From Arcanobacterium phocae (GTDB lineage: Bacteria > Actinomycetota > Actinomycetes > Actinomycetales > Actinomycetaceae): a stretch of DNA of 64,000 bases. Position 1 is the first letter of the stretch; each line of letters starts with the position of its first letter. A program made the translations under genes and the position numbers. The notes beneath the pieces were generated by a model, which searched no databases, was not told the origin of the DNA, and worked only from the letters and a program-made list of their open reading frames with translations. Below, piece after piece: positions 1 to 8,913 of this stretch. The stretch spans positions 248,001 through 312,000 of the forward strand of contig NZ_LT629804.1 in assembly GCF_900105865.1 (NCBI RefSeq), written 5' to 3'.

Positions 1-233
1 GTCGCGGCATAAATTCCGACCAATGCACGAGCATAGCCAGCTCGCTTTGCCCAAGCTGCGATCAAAAGCTGGTCTGATGGAGTCCGAGCCGGATGCGGCG
101 AGGCAAGTTGCGGTGAGGCGGGTTGCGGCGAGGCAGGTTGCGGTGAGGCGGGTTGCGGTGACGCTGGCACAGACTGAGCCGGCACCGACGCAGACACTTC
201 ATCAAGGGTTGATTGTGGTTCCGTTGTATTCAC
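1..233 (-). CDS. 5' end of an unidentified protein with Ser-Pro-Gln-Pro-Ala repeats (partial)
   Basis: A minus-strand reading frame runs from a GTG at 233 off the left edge (77 codons visible). A stop lies two codons upstream of the GTG, so this is the earliest in-frame start; no clear ribosome-binding site is seen. The N-terminus is low complexity, with the pentapeptide ASPQP repeated about four times, followed by a more ordinary sequence (DQLLIAAWAKRAGYARALVG). The repeated pentapeptide explains the GC-rich 15-base tandem repeat at about 93-168. I do not recognise the family; the linker-like N-terminus suggests a flexible tail before a folded or membrane domain outside the window. Confidence 0.55.
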   Translation of the reverse strand, partial: MNTTEPQSTLDEVSASVPAQSVPASPQPASPQPASPQPASPQLASPHPARTPSDQLLIAAWAKRAGYARALVGIYAA

Positions 234-604
234 AAATTACATTGTTTCACAACTGGCAAATTATTGGGAAAGATGGGACGAAACACAAACTGTGGATTTG
301 TTGAACCCGCACCGCCGCAACAAGCCTGCAACACTGTGCACTATGAATAGAAAGTGTGCACCTATTTTGGGGTGACAAACCAGAACAGGGGCCATTATAG
401 TTTTAGGCAAGACACCGGGTCGTGAAAGCCCCGGGCTCCAAATATTTGCCGCTACGAGCGGCCTTCGCGCCGACAGGCGCTCTCGGATCCGGTGTCCTTG
501 ACTTCGGCAGGGGTCGTGGCCAATGGCTGCGGCCCCTGTTGCGTTACCCAGCCCTGGCCGCCCACCCGGCGGCTCCGACCCTGGTTCCGTCTGGGCCGGA
601 GAAG
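234..604. other. Intergenic stretch with GC-rich tract
   Basis: No convincing gene. The first half is ordinary intergenic DNA. From about 425 to 604 the DNA is markedly GC-rich and runs into the palindrome at 605-682. Short open frames here lack ribosome-binding sites and similarity. The same juxtaposition of a GC-rich tract and a palindrome recurs at 51.4, 59.8 and 62.4 kb. Confidence 0.5.
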
Positions 605-682
605 CACGCACAAAATCTCGCCCAGCGAAACGATAGTGTGCTATAGGCCCCTACCGTGCTGGATTTCGAGATTTTGTACGTG
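605..682. repeat. Palindromic repeat type 1, upstream copy
   Basis: Outer arms CACGCACAAAATCTCG (605-620) and CGAGATTTTGTACGTG (667-682) are complementary with one mismatch. An inner arm pair (CCAGC/GCTGG and a following GATAG/CTACC segment) extends the stem imperfectly. The core 612-675 is repeated in the same orientation at 1621-1684 with about 58 of 64 bases the same by eye. It lies upstream of the DUF559-type gene at 768. Confidence 0.85.
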
Positions 683-689
683 TCAGAAT

Positions 690-717
690 TTGTCCACAGC
701 CCCAAATATTTTCCACA
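690..717 (+). promoter_or_regulatory. Two DnaA-box-like motifs
   Basis: TTGTCCACA (690-698) and TTTTCCACA (709-717) sit between the type 1 palindrome and the DUF559 gene. The first matches the actinobacterial DnaA-box form. TTTTCCACA also occurs near the start of the two paralogues (reverse complement about 35990-36000, and 60033-60041). A role is inferred only from this recurrence. Confidence 0.35.
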
Positions 718-767
718 GATTTGCTACGTGGAACATAACTAGGTTCAGGTTTTGCTGGACTAGAGTT

Positions 768-1655
768 ATGCATGTTTTTAGGAGAAATAGTCGTGAGGCA
801 CAACAAATTGCAGGTCCGCATTCATTCCGAATATGTCTAGAGACTAAGAAAATAATTCCAGTTGGCCACCGCTGGTATGCCACAGAGCCAGTTGTTGGGC
901 AGACAAAAGTAGCCTGCGAAAACGGCCTCCTCATTGGATGTCTGACCGCGATAAAAGAATACGGTGGATGGGTTCCGTACACAAAAAATACTCATTACAT
1001 TGCAAATAAGTATGGACCAGCCATGCACTTATCAAATGCAATCGTGCATCGGTGCATGACTAAATCTGCTGTTGCCGCCCACGTCCCACCAGCACAGGCA
1101 CCCCACCTAGTTGTTCCATTGACCGACGCTATTGAGCAAGTTCTGCAGCATCATGATGCAGAAACCGGGTTGGTTGTATTGGATTCTTTACTTAACCAAC
1201 ACAAAATCACATCCCATGTAGCTGACATCATGATCTCCCGCACACAATCCCAAAAGCAACGGATATTGAAACGTTACACAGCAGATTCTCAGTCTGGCAG
1301 TGAAACTCGGGTACGCAACTATCTATTGTCTAAAAAATATCTCGTTGCAACGCAGGTACCAGTAGAGGGAGTTGGACGAGTTGATCTACTGGTTGGACAA
1401 TCCCTCATTATCGAGTGCGACAGCAGCACTTTTCACAGCCAACCAATCGACGTGATGCGTGACCGCGAGCGCGATCTGCAGGCTAAATTACGCGGATATT
1501 CGGTGCTGCGTCTTAGTTATGAACATGTATGGCATCGATGGCCGGAAACTCAACGTATTATCGACACGTTTTTACACACTGGCGAGCACCGGATGCCACC
1601 TGTCTCAGTCCTCAACGGGCAAAATCTCGTCCAGCGAAACGGTAGCACTCTATAG
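768..1655 (+). CDS. Vsr/DUF559 endonuclease-like protein, paralogue 1
   Basis: About 295 residues from the ATG at 768. The frame is open back to 492, but that part crosses the palindrome and has no protein-like character. The C-terminal third carries the DUF559/Vsr-like PD-(D/E)XK pattern: SGSETRVR, GRVDLLV, IIECDS, a downstream D-R-RD and RLSYEHVW. The middle is helical. The N-terminal winged-helix (AbiEi-like) part is poorly preserved compared with the paralogues at 35950 and 60111, although RWYAT is retained. The last dozen residues and the stop codon are encoded by the downstream palindrome copy, so the repeat has supplied or replaced the C-terminus. Family membership is clear from the shared motifs. 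Nuclease activity and any antitoxin-like role are inferred, and no AbiEii-type toxin is adjacent. Confidence 0.75.
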   Translation: MHVFRRNSREAQQIAGPHSFRICLETKKIIPVGHRWYATEPVVGQTKVACENGLLIGCLTAIKEYGGWVPYTKNTHYIANKYGPAMHLSNAIVHRCMTKSAVAAHVPPAQAPHLVVPLTDAIEQVLQHHDAETGLVVLDSLLNQHKITSHVADIMISRTQSQKQRILKRYTADSQSGSETRVRNYLLSKKYLVATQVPVEGVGRVDLLVGQSLIIECDSSTFHSQPIDVMRDRERDLQAKLRGYSVLRLSYEHVWHRWPETQRIIDTFLHTGEHRMPPVSVLNGQNLVQRNGSTL

Positions 1656-1684
1656 GCCCCTACCGTGCTGGATTTCGAGATTTT
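1621..1684. repeat. Palindromic repeat type 1, downstream copy
   Basis: Direct repeat of 612-675. Arms are AAAATCTCG (1621) and CGAGATTTT (ending 1684), with inner CCAGC and GCTGG. It overlaps the 3' end of the DUF559 gene, whose stop is at 1653-1655. The repeat can also fold as a hairpin between this gene and the convergent symporter gene. Confidence 0.85.
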
Positions 1685-1702
1685 ACGCGCAACGAATACC
1701 AA

Positions 1703-3142
1703 TCACCAAACATCGGACGGCAGTTCGCCTGAAATTGCCTGATCTGCCCGGAACACCGGATTAGCCCCGTCCTGACGCTCATAGTCCTGAAGTAACGCCA
1801 CAATCCACGGCGCCAACGCCCAAATTGCAACAAGGTTCAGCAACGTCACCACAAACATTGCAGTGTCCATAACTGTCCATACAAACGTTAACGCCATGAT
1901 TGAGCCAATGAAGCTGAAAACCACCAAAATAGCTCGGGAGATCAGCTCAAGCGGTCGGGATTTCTTCAAAAACACGAGATTAGCCTCACCATACGCATAA
2001 GCGCCCAATATTGAGGAGAATCCGAAGAAGAAAATCATGATTGACACTGGCCACGCCATCCAAGGTCCCAGCGTTCTGGTAATTGCATCCGTAGTGATGT
2101 GAGCAGCATCTTCGGCAGTTACGGACGTGTAATCAAGCACTCCGGTGGCAAACACAATGAATCCCGTTGCCGTACAGATAACAACCGTATCCAGAAACAC
2201 TCCGAATCCTTGAATCAAACCTTGTTGAACCGGATGATCTACCGTTGCTGTCGCGGCAGCATTCGGTGCTGTCCCCATACCAGCTTCGTTAGAGAACAAA
2301 CCACGGCGCGTTCCGTTTAGCAACGCCGCCACGAACGCTGAGCCCGTCCCCACGAAGGTTTCCCGCAAACCAAAAGCAGAAGCAAAAATGTCAGCAAAGA
2401 ACTGTGGAATTGCGTCGATGTTTAAGCAAATAATAATAAAGGCTACAGCTAAGTAGAACAGCGCCATCAACGGCGCAATAACCTCGGTTGCCTGAGCCAC
2501 CCGGCGCACGCCGCCAAAAAGCACGAGTGCAGTTAGCCCAGAAATAATCAGCCCAATAACCCATGGAGCAATACCATGAGCGCTTGAAATGACGTGCGCA
2601 ATGGTATTCGCCTGGACCATTGGCATCGCGATAAACATGCAAAAAACCATGGCAGACGCAAAAACAACAGCCAGCTTGCGCGACTTCAAGCCATTCAAAA
2701 TATAAGAGGCAGGACCACCCCGAAAAGACCCATCACTATGGCGGAATTTAAAGATCTGCGCCAAAGTTGCCTCTGAAAAGGCAGTGGCCATGCCCACGAG
2801 AGCTACCATCCACATCCAAAATAGTGAACCGGGACCACCAAGAATCATGGCTAACGCAATGCCAGTGATATTCCCGATTCCAATACGAGTAGACATCCCC
2901 ATCGCAAATGCTTGAAAGGATGAGATTCCGCCCCGCGCACCTTTCCGGGATTGAACTAGGTATCGAACCATTCCACTGAAGTGCCGCAGTTGTACTGCTC
3001 GAGTACAAACAGTGAGATACAAACCTGTCCCCACCAAGGCACAGATCATTATCCAGGTGTAGAGCCAATTATTAACACCGCTTAGCCAGGCAGTCATATT
3101 CTGAATCATGTCATCAACAGGCACGCCTACACCTCTTTCCAT
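1703..3142 (-). CDS. Amino acid:cation symporter, AGCS family
   Basis: A 479-residue polytopic membrane protein (about 10-11 hydrophobic segments) of the alanine/glycine:cation symporter family. Family signatures include GGISSFQAFAMGMSTRIGIG near residue 70, GGPGSLFWMWMVALVGM near 105, the FRGGPASYI loop, and LFSNEAGMGTAPNAAATA near 285. It probably imports a small neutral amino acid with Na+ or H+. The annotated ATG has an AGAAGG sequence upstream; a GTG six codons in, preceded by AGAGG, is an equally good start. It is transcribed divergently from the phosphate transporter genes and convergently with the DUF559 gene. Substrate cannot be told from sequence. Confidence 0.88.
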   Translation of the reverse strand: MERGVGVPVDDMIQNMTAWLSGVNNWLYTWIMICALVGTGLYLTVCTRAVQLRHFSGMVRYLVQSRKGARGGISSFQAFAMGMSTRIGIGNITGIALAMILGGPGSLFWMWMVALVGMATAFSEATLAQIFKFRHSDGSFRGGPASYILNGLKSRKLAVVFASAMVFCMFIAMPMVQANTIAHVISSAHGIAPWVIGLIISGLTALVLFGGVRRVAQATEVIAPLMALFYLAVAFIIICLNIDAIPQFFADIFASAFGLRETFVGTGSAFVAALLNGTRRGLFSNEAGMGTAPNAAATATVDHPVQQGLIQGFGVFLDTVVICTATGFIVFATGVLDYTSVTAEDAAHITTDAITRTLGPWMAWPVSIMIFFFGFSSILGAYAYGEANLVFLKKSRPLELISRAILVVFSFIGSIMALTFVWTVMDTAMFVVTLLNLVAIWALAPWIVALLQDYERQDGANPVFRADQAISGELPSDVW

Positions 3143-3385
3143 GGGGACCTTCTTGTCACAAACACCGCCATCTTACCGGTTTCTCACAACATATTTACGA
3201 GTTGTCCACTATATAGTCACCACATAGTTATGCTAGGTGGACCTTCAAGAGGTGGCTGTCCAGAGACAAAAGGCCCTGTGAAATATGCGACTTGGATCAA
3301 CTTAATCGCTGGTTTAACAAGCACACTCAGCTTCAGCCACGTAAGGTGAAAGCGACAACTGTTCACTTAGTGTTCTGAGGGCATT

Positions 3386-4012
3386 GTGAGTCTAAGTAAA
3401 TTTGCACCGGGTAAAGCCGTGCTGGAAATGTTCGCAAAGCAAGCTAACCATATTGTTTCTGCTGCTGAGATTTTGGCACAGATGGGTACGGCCGACCGTT
3501 CAACTCGTAAGGATTTGAACAAGAAACTCCACCAGGTTGAAAACCTCGCAGATGACGGCACGCATGACGTCTTGCAGAAGGTTGCCCACAGCTTTGTTCT
3601 CCCTTACGACCGAGAAGATGTTTACGCTCTCGTGTCCACTGTTGACGATATCGTTGATTTGATCGACGAAGCTGGCGACAATATGGTTCTATATCGAGTT
3701 AATGAGCTTCCTGAAAAAGCACTGGAGATGATTGATATCATTTCCAAGTGTGCAGTTCTAACGAACGACGCCATGAAGCTTATTGCGTCGATGGGTGAGC
3801 ACACAAAGAAATTCGCGTTGGAAATTAACCAGCTTGAGAACCAAGGCGACAAGATCTATCGCAAGCTTATGCGAGAGATTTTTGCCGACGACGACGCTAA
3901 CGCTTTAGAAGTCTTGAAGATCAAGTTCGTGGTCGATGCACTCGAAGCAGCAATTGACAGTTTTGAAACCTTAGCCGTGTCAATCGAGGGCATCGCGATC
4001 AAGGAGTCCTGA
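3386..4012 (+). CDS. DUF47 / PhoU-like phosphate transport accessory protein
   Basis: A 208-residue all-helical protein of the DUF47 (PhoU-like, YkaA/Pit-accessory) family, with the long acidic helical pattern typical of the group (DDIVDLIDEAGDNM, LENQGDKIYRKLMREIF). The GTG start at 3386 follows a GAGG motif at good spacing. Its stop overlaps the ATG of the Pit transporter (TGATG), so the two are translationally coupled. DUF47 proteins are regulatory partners of Pit permeases; this is family knowledge supported by the overlap. Confidence 0.9.
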   Translation: MSLSKFAPGKAVLEMFAKQANHIVSAAEILAQMGTADRSTRKDLNKKLHQVENLADDGTHDVLQKVAHSFVLPYDREDVYALVSTVDDIVDLIDEAGDNMVLYRVNELPEKALEMIDIISKCAVLTNDAMKLIASMGEHTKKFALEINQLENQGDKIYRKLMREIFADDDANALEVLKIKFVVDALEAAIDSFETLAVSIEGIAIKES

Positions 4013-5025
4013 TGCTCACTTCGACTACCCTTATCGTTGGCATGGTGATCTTGATTGCGTTCGCATTCGATTTCACTAACGGCTTCCATGATGCCGCGAA
4101 TGCTATTGCCACTTCGGTAGCTACGCGAGCATTGGCACCGCGAACTGCTCTGATCATGGCTGCGGTTATGAATTTTGTTGGCGCTTTGTTAGGAACAGGC
4201 GTTGCCGAAACTATTGGATCTGGCATTGTTGATATTAGTGGCGTTGATAATCAGCTCGTAGCCTTGTTCGTTGTCCTTTCTGGACTTGTTGGCGCAGTTA
4301 CGTGGAATCTCATAACGTGGTGGTTGGGGCTTCCGTCGTCGTCGTCGCACGCATTGATCGGCGGACTTGCTGGTGCTGGCTTGGCCGCATCTATTTCAGT
4401 TCAGTGGAGCGTTATTGGCGAAAAAGTTGTGTTGCCGATGTTTGTCTCTCCGGTTGTAGGATTCGTGTTAGCTTACCTACTGATGTCAATTGTGATGCGT
4501 ATCTTCGCTAACTTCGCCTACCGTCCTACGATGCGCCGGTTCCGTTACGCGCAAACGGTATCCGCAGCAGCAACTGCTTTGGGGCACGGCTTGCAGGACG
4601 CACAGAAGACGATGGGCGTTGTTGTTCTCGCTTTGGTTGCTGGCGGATTCCATGAGGGACATGCGGTACCGTTGTGGGTTAAGCTCGGTGCGGCTACTGC
4701 GATTTCGTTGGGTACGTATTCTGGCGGCTGGCGAATCATGAAAACGTTGGGGTCGAAGATTATCGATCTTGATCCGTCGCAGGGGTTTGTTGCCGAATCG
4801 GTGGCGTCATCGGTTCTTTATACGACGGCGTTCTTGTACCATGCTCCGATTTCGACGACGCATACTATCACGTCTGCGATTATGGGTGCGGGTGCAACGA
4901 AGCGGCTTTCGGCTGTGCGTTGGTCGGTTACGAAGTCGATTGTGGGCGCGTGGTTCTTAACTATGCCGGCAGCCGCGATTGTGGCAGCTGTTTTCTATGC
5001 GGTTTTCCATTTCTTGTTTATCTAA
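4012..5025 (+). CDS. pit: Low-affinity inorganic phosphate transporter, Pit family
   Basis: A 337-residue integral membrane protein of the PiT family (PHO4 domain). Both halves contain the duplicated signature: FDFTNGFHDAANAIATSVAT at about residues 20-40 and the GLPSSSSHALIGGLAGAG region near 105, with the second copy around FLYHAPISTTHTITSAIMGAG (about 280). It imports phosphate or metal-phosphate with protons. It starts on the last base of the DUF47 stop codon and is followed by a hairpin terminator, so the pair forms a two-gene operon. Confidence 0.93.
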   Translation: MLTSTTLIVGMVILIAFAFDFTNGFHDAANAIATSVATRALAPRTALIMAAVMNFVGALLGTGVAETIGSGIVDISGVDNQLVALFVVLSGLVGAVTWNLITWWLGLPSSSSHALIGGLAGAGLAASISVQWSVIGEKVVLPMFVSPVVGFVLAYLLMSIVMRIFANFAYRPTMRRFRYAQTVSAAATALGHGLQDAQKTMGVVVLALVAGGFHEGHAVPLWVKLGAATAISLGTYSGGWRIMKTLGSKIIDLDPSQGFVAESVASSVLYTTAFLYHAPISTTHTITSAIMGAGATKRLSAVRWSVTKSIVGAWFLTMPAAAIVAAVFYAVFHFLFI

Positions 5026-5057
5026 CGCGTAGTAAGCATTAGTCCTTTCTTTCATTT

Positions 5058-5094
5058 GTTGGGCAGTCAGGTCTTTCCGATTTGGCTGCCCAAC
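5058..5094 (+). terminator. Terminator of the pit operon
   Basis: Stem GTTGGGCAG/CTGCCCAAC with a 19-base loop, followed by ATTTAT, 33 bases after the pit stop. Confidence 0.7.
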
Positions 5095-5134
5095 ATTTAT
5101 AGTTACTGGTAAGGCTTTATCCGAAGGAGCAACC

Positions 5135-5623
5135 ATGTCCACTTCCACATCAAGTACGTCGTTTTTCACAAACCGTCTGACTATTTTCGTCACAGTTTTC
5201 TTGATTGTTGTGACCGCCGTTGGATTTGGGATTTGGCGTTGGGGACAGAGTCTCAATTACTGGGGAACGCCGAAGGCTTTGTCGGCTTTGCTAGCGGAGG
5301 ATATTTCGCGCCCGACGGCGCTCGGCTTGGCGCCAACAGATTTTTGGCAAACTCCCCCGGCTGGTTTTATGGGGAAATCTCTTCCGTACGAAGTTCGGTA
5401 TACTGTTGGTGAGAATGCCGACGGCGAGACGCTGGCAATCCTTCAGAAGGCAGCTACCGACGACGGATGGGTTGCCGATTCTTCATGTCCCGAATCACTT
5501 TTATGGTGTGCAAATAAACAAGATTCATATGGGCCGACTAAACGACTAACGATCTCTTTACCAGAAGATATCTCACCTTTCGGGAAGAACTTCCCAATAA
5601 TAGTGTCTGTAACATACTATTAG
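5135..5623 (+). CDS. Small membrane-anchored protein of unknown function
   Basis: 162 residues, ATG at 5135 preceded by AAGGAG. One N-terminal transmembrane segment (about residues 13-33) is followed by an extracellular domain with two cysteines close together (SSCPESLLWCANK) that could form a disulphide. It ends four bases before the SGNH hydrolase gene, so the two are probably co-transcribed. I do not recognise the family. Confidence 0.7.
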   Translation: MSTSTSSTSFFTNRLTIFVTVFLIVVTAVGFGIWRWGQSLNYWGTPKALSALLAEDISRPTALGLAPTDFWQTPPAGFMGKSLPYEVRYTVGENADGETLAILQKAATDDGWVADSSCPESLLWCANKQDSYGPTKRLTISLPEDISPFGKNFPIIVSVTYY

Positions 5624-5627
5624 ATTC

Positions 5628-8252
5628 ATGAAATCTATAACGAAGAAGTTATTCGCAGGTTTTGTTGCACTATCAACATCATTATTCACTGCCTCTCCCG
5701 CATTAGCGGACACTACTCAACAGCAGGATGAAAAATACCTAACGTTGACACTTATTGGCGATTCCTATACAGCCGGTAACGGTGCTGGTTTGTATTATGG
5801 ACCAACCGAAGCATACCGGAGTATGCGCAACTGGGGTCACGTTTACGCTGACCAGCTTAATGCTGCGGGCGTTCACACCACAGTACATAATCTGGCACAC
5901 TCCGGAGAAGTAACTTCTGGTGTTCTCGAAAAGCAAATCTCTAAGGTCCCAGTAGACTCCGATATCGTACTATTTACTATCGGTGGTAATGACATTGAGT
6001 TTCAAAATATTATATCGGGATGTTTTGTCCCATATCCTGTCGGTGAATATGCCAAATGTAAGGCAGCTATTTCTATAGCTAACGATAAGATCGATGCGAC
6101 CTTTAAAAATGTGGAAGAGATCCTTAGCCAGCTAAATAATCGTTTATCACCAGATGCTGAAATCGTCATGGTCGGATACCCATATCTGTCATTAGACAAA
6201 GAGTTCATCTTGTCTAGCGGCTGGTTTGGATCAGGCGACAAATACGATGCTTCACGTGAAGTACGAGCCTTTGGCAAAAAAGCAGTTGAGCTGCAAACTA
6301 ATCTTGTGAATGGGTGGAATAGCGCTCCTTCACATGTGAAAGTGAAATTCGTTCCAACTCATGTTGCTTTTGAAGGCCACGAACCAGATCCAGGCTCACT
6401 TGCCTACAATCCAAAACGCTGGTTTAACGAGCTAGCCGAAGAAAATGGTCGCGCTGACGAAAACGGCATTACTCAAGCAGAGTGGTCAAAGAACACCATG
6501 ATGTTCTATCATCCAAATATCACTGGCCACGAAGAGATCGGAAAGCTTCTCTATAAAACAATCGGAGTACCAAGTTCCGCACACGTTCAGCAGAGCTACG
6601 CTCGCCCAATCGATGTTACTTTCTTAGTTGAGGCATCCGCACAGACACAAGAAAAGCTTCCGGAGATTAAAAAGCAGATTCGTCGCATCGCTACGGAAAC
6701 TTTTGACGCCTCTGCAAACGCAGACCAACAAGCCCGGTTCAGCTTGAAATCGTACGTTGGAGAAGATCCGATTCCTTACGAAAAAGCTCAGCCAGAAGTC
6801 AACATCCCAGATGTTCCACAGCCTGAAGCAAATTCTCCAGTAGAATCAGTTGTACCTGATCTACCAGATGATTCCCAGCCTAAGGCTGTTGCTGCTCAGC
6901 CTTCAGAAACTACTGAGCCAACAGAAGCTACTGATCCAGCACCAGCAGATGACGCAGATGCCCATGCTGAAGGACCCGCTGCAACAACGTCATTCGGCGA
7001 ACTTTCTGACGTTCTTAACTCACTTAACAATTTAGACACAACCACAGACCAGAATGCACAAGATTTCTTGGCAACTCTTAAAACGGTAACTAATTCACAT
7101 GATTGGCGTGCTGAAGCCCGCAAGATCGTCGTCGTCATTGGCGATGCGGAACTGAAGGATACATCCAAGCTTGGTGATGAAGTTCAGAAGCTACTCCTGA
7201 GCGCATTCGCAGCTAACACTGTCGAGTTTAACCTCATCGATCTTGACGCCGATCGCACTGATCCCATCCCATCTCTCTTTACCCGAACTGGTGGTCGGAT
7301 GCAGCTACTCGGCGATTTACGTCCACTGATTCTAGAAGCACCTACTGCAAAGCTCGGTCAAGTTCCAACCCAAAAACAAGGTGCAACTGTTGAGTTCAGT
7401 GCTGATGGATCTTTCTCACCCAACAGTGACATTGAGTCATATGCATGGGATTTCGACGGCGATGGAAAACCAGATGCCACCACATCAGAAAACAAGATAT
7501 CGCATGCTTTTACAACAGTAGGTGAGCATACTGTTTCGGTTACCATCACAGATAAGGACAAGCAAACCGCAATCGCTACCATCATGGTTGATGTGACAGA
7601 AGATGGCGACTTAGTCGATCAAAGCATCGACAACTGCCCAGATGTTGCGAATGAAGATCAGCTTGACACCGATAGCGATGGAATCGGCGATGCTTGCGAT
7701 AACTTGAACCTTGCTGAAATTCAGAAGAAGGTCACTGCTGGAGCTGAAGCTCAGAGCTTCGACATTCACTCGGTATTGCCTAACGCAACCGACATCAAGT
7801 TGACACTTGAAACCGCTACTCCACAATCCTGGAATGTGGCATTAAAAGACTCGGTACTCTCCTATGCAGCAACTGACAAAGCAAACGGTGGCGAAACTGC
7901 TATTGCTATGCTGACGATGAAAGTTCCTGTAGGGACAACATTCAAGCGAAATGTGCCAGAGATGAAAGACATGGCAGTCCGGTTAACGCTAACAGCAACA
8001 AAGGTCATCCCAGCCATGGAACTCACCCCAGGCACAAAAACAATCCCAGCCATGAAACTCACCCCAGGCACAAAAACAATCCCAGCACTGCCGCTCGTAC
8101 CAGCAACCACGTTGCCACAATCTCCAAAGGTTGTGGAGCAGGCAACGGGAACTGGTCTAGCTAAAACAGGATCGAGCGTTGGCGCAGTTGCACTATTCGC
8201 AATGGTTCTTATTACCTCTGGTATGGCCCTTACTATCCGCAAGGAAAGCTAA
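5628..8252 (+). CDS. Cell-wall-anchored SGNH/GDSL hydrolase with PKD domain and LAKTG sorting signal
   Basis: 874 residues. Signal peptide at 1-27 (cleavage near SPALA-DTT). The SGNH hydrolase domain has block I GDSYTAGNG (about 44), GGND (119-122) and a late block V H in YHPNITGHEEIG, so esterase/lipase-type chemistry on an unknown ester is likely. A Pro/Glu/Ala-rich linker (about 385-450) and a second alpha/beta region follow. Next come a PKD domain (SYAWDFDGDGKPD, about 600) and a thrombospondin type 3 calcium-binding repeat (DNCPDVANEDQLDTDSDGIG). A 12-residue tandem repeat (KTIPAMKLTPGT) precedes the C-terminal LAKTG, hydrophobic stretch and RKES tail. LAxTG is the motif preferred by class E sortases, so covalent attachment to the wall is predicted; no sortase gene lies in the window. 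Confidence 0.85.
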   Translation: MKSITKKLFAGFVALSTSLFTASPALADTTQQQDEKYLTLTLIGDSYTAGNGAGLYYGPTEAYRSMRNWGHVYADQLNAAGVHTTVHNLAHSGEVTSGVLEKQISKVPVDSDIVLFTIGGNDIEFQNIISGCFVPYPVGEYAKCKAAISIANDKIDATFKNVEEILSQLNNRLSPDAEIVMVGYPYLSLDKEFILSSGWFGSGDKYDASREVRAFGKKAVELQTNLVNGWNSAPSHVKVKFVPTHVAFEGHEPDPGSLAYNPKRWFNELAEENGRADENGITQAEWSKNTMMFYHPNITGHEEIGKLLYKTIGVPSSAHVQQSYARPIDVTFLVEASAQTQEKLPEIKKQIRRIATETFDASANADQQARFSLKSYVGEDPIPYEKAQPEVNIPDVPQPEANSPVESVVPDLPDDSQPKAVAAQPSETTEPTEATDPAPADDADAHAEGPAATTSFGELSDVLNSLNNLDTTTDQNAQDFLATLKTVTNSHDWRAEARKIVVVIGDAELKDTSKLGDEVQKLLLSAFAANTVEFNLIDLDADRTDPIPSLFTRTGGRMQLLGDLRPLILEAPTAKLGQVPTQKQGATVEFSADGSFSPNSDIESYAWDFDGDGKPDATTSENKISHAFTTVGEHTVSVTITDKDKQTAIATIMVDVTEDGDLVDQSIDNCPDVANEDQLDTDSDGIGDACDNLNLAEIQKKVTAGAEAQSFDIHSVLPNATDIKLTLETATPQSWNVALKDSVLSYAATDKANGGETAIAMLTMKVPVGTTFKRNVPEMKDMAVRLTLTATKVIPAMELTPGTKTIPAMKLTPGTKTIPALPLVPATTLPQSPKVVEQATGTGLAKTGSSVGAVALFAMVLITSGMALTIRKES

Positions 8253-8277
8253 AATAGTCATGTGATAGAGAACCAGC

Positions 8278-8308
8278 GGGCCGGCGAAGAATGATTCTTC
8301 GCCGGCCC
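8278..8308. terminator. Bidirectional hairpin between convergent genes
   Basis: Perfect 15-base stem GGGCCGGCGAAGAAT / ATTCTTCGCCGGCCC with one loop base, located between the convergent SGNH hydrolase and the 8317 gene. No long T tract. Confidence 0.65.
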
Positions 8309-8316
8309 CCTGCTAG

Positions 8317-8913
8317 TTACACTTGCCCATGACGGAATGTTTTCTCCCCCGCCAAATAGAACTCTTGAGCAGTCCGAGCCATAGCAGTATGTCGCCTAGT
8401 CACCTCGGTAGCAAGCGGATGATCATCGTCCGCAATCCACAGAGGCTCAACGCTAGCAATAAAGTCAGTAAACCGTGCAGACTGCCGGACAACATCTAAA
8501 AAATCCCCATCAAACGAGCCTGAAAAGACTCGATCCCATAGTTTTTTCACACCGCTAGGATCTAAAACACCAGCATGTTCAACGCCGGCCTTTTGTGCTG
8601 CGCTAAATCGTTGCCGAACGTCGTCAGAGAACCGGCGAATCCACTCCCGAAGCAGGTAACCACGCCACAAAATACCAGGCAGCGATGTTTCCGGTGTATC
8701 CACCCATGACTCTGCTACTACATCTATACCTTCATTAGCAATTACTTGGTGGAGCCTTGCTGCAACCGCATCATCGATATCCGCATCAAACGGGATAAGT
8801 GCATGTGCAGTCGCATAAGCTAATTCCAGCTTTGCTTCAATATTGACGTCACCATCAATAACCTCTAGCTGCTCTGGACGTAACTGAGCTGGACGGCGAA
8901 ACGATGTATTCAT
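8317..8913 (-). CDS. Conserved-looking hypothetical protein
   Basis: 198 residues from the ATG at 8913, chosen because GGAGG sits about eight bases upstream; the longer frame lacks a site. The protein is soluble, helical and acidic, with no signal peptide or membrane segment. Motif-like stretches (LPGILWRGYLLREWIRRFSD) do not let me name a family. It stands alone between a bidirectional hairpin and the tRNA-Lys region. Confidence 0.6.
   Translation of the reverse strand: MNTSFRRPAQLRPEQLEVIDGDVNIEAKLELAYATAHALIPFDADIDDAVAARLHQVIANEGIDVVAESWVDTPETSLPGILWRGYLLREWIRRFSDDVRQRFSAAQKAGVEHAGVLDPSGVKKLWDRVFSGSFDGDFLDVVRQSARFTDFIASVEPLWIADDDHPLATEVTRRHTAMARTAQEFYLAGEKTFRHGQV

Noticed and set aside
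492..767. N-terminal extension of the first DUF559 frame
   Set aside because: Crosses the palindrome and GC-rich tract, has Trp/Cys/Arg-rich shadow-like composition and no ribosome-binding site; the paralogues do not have it.
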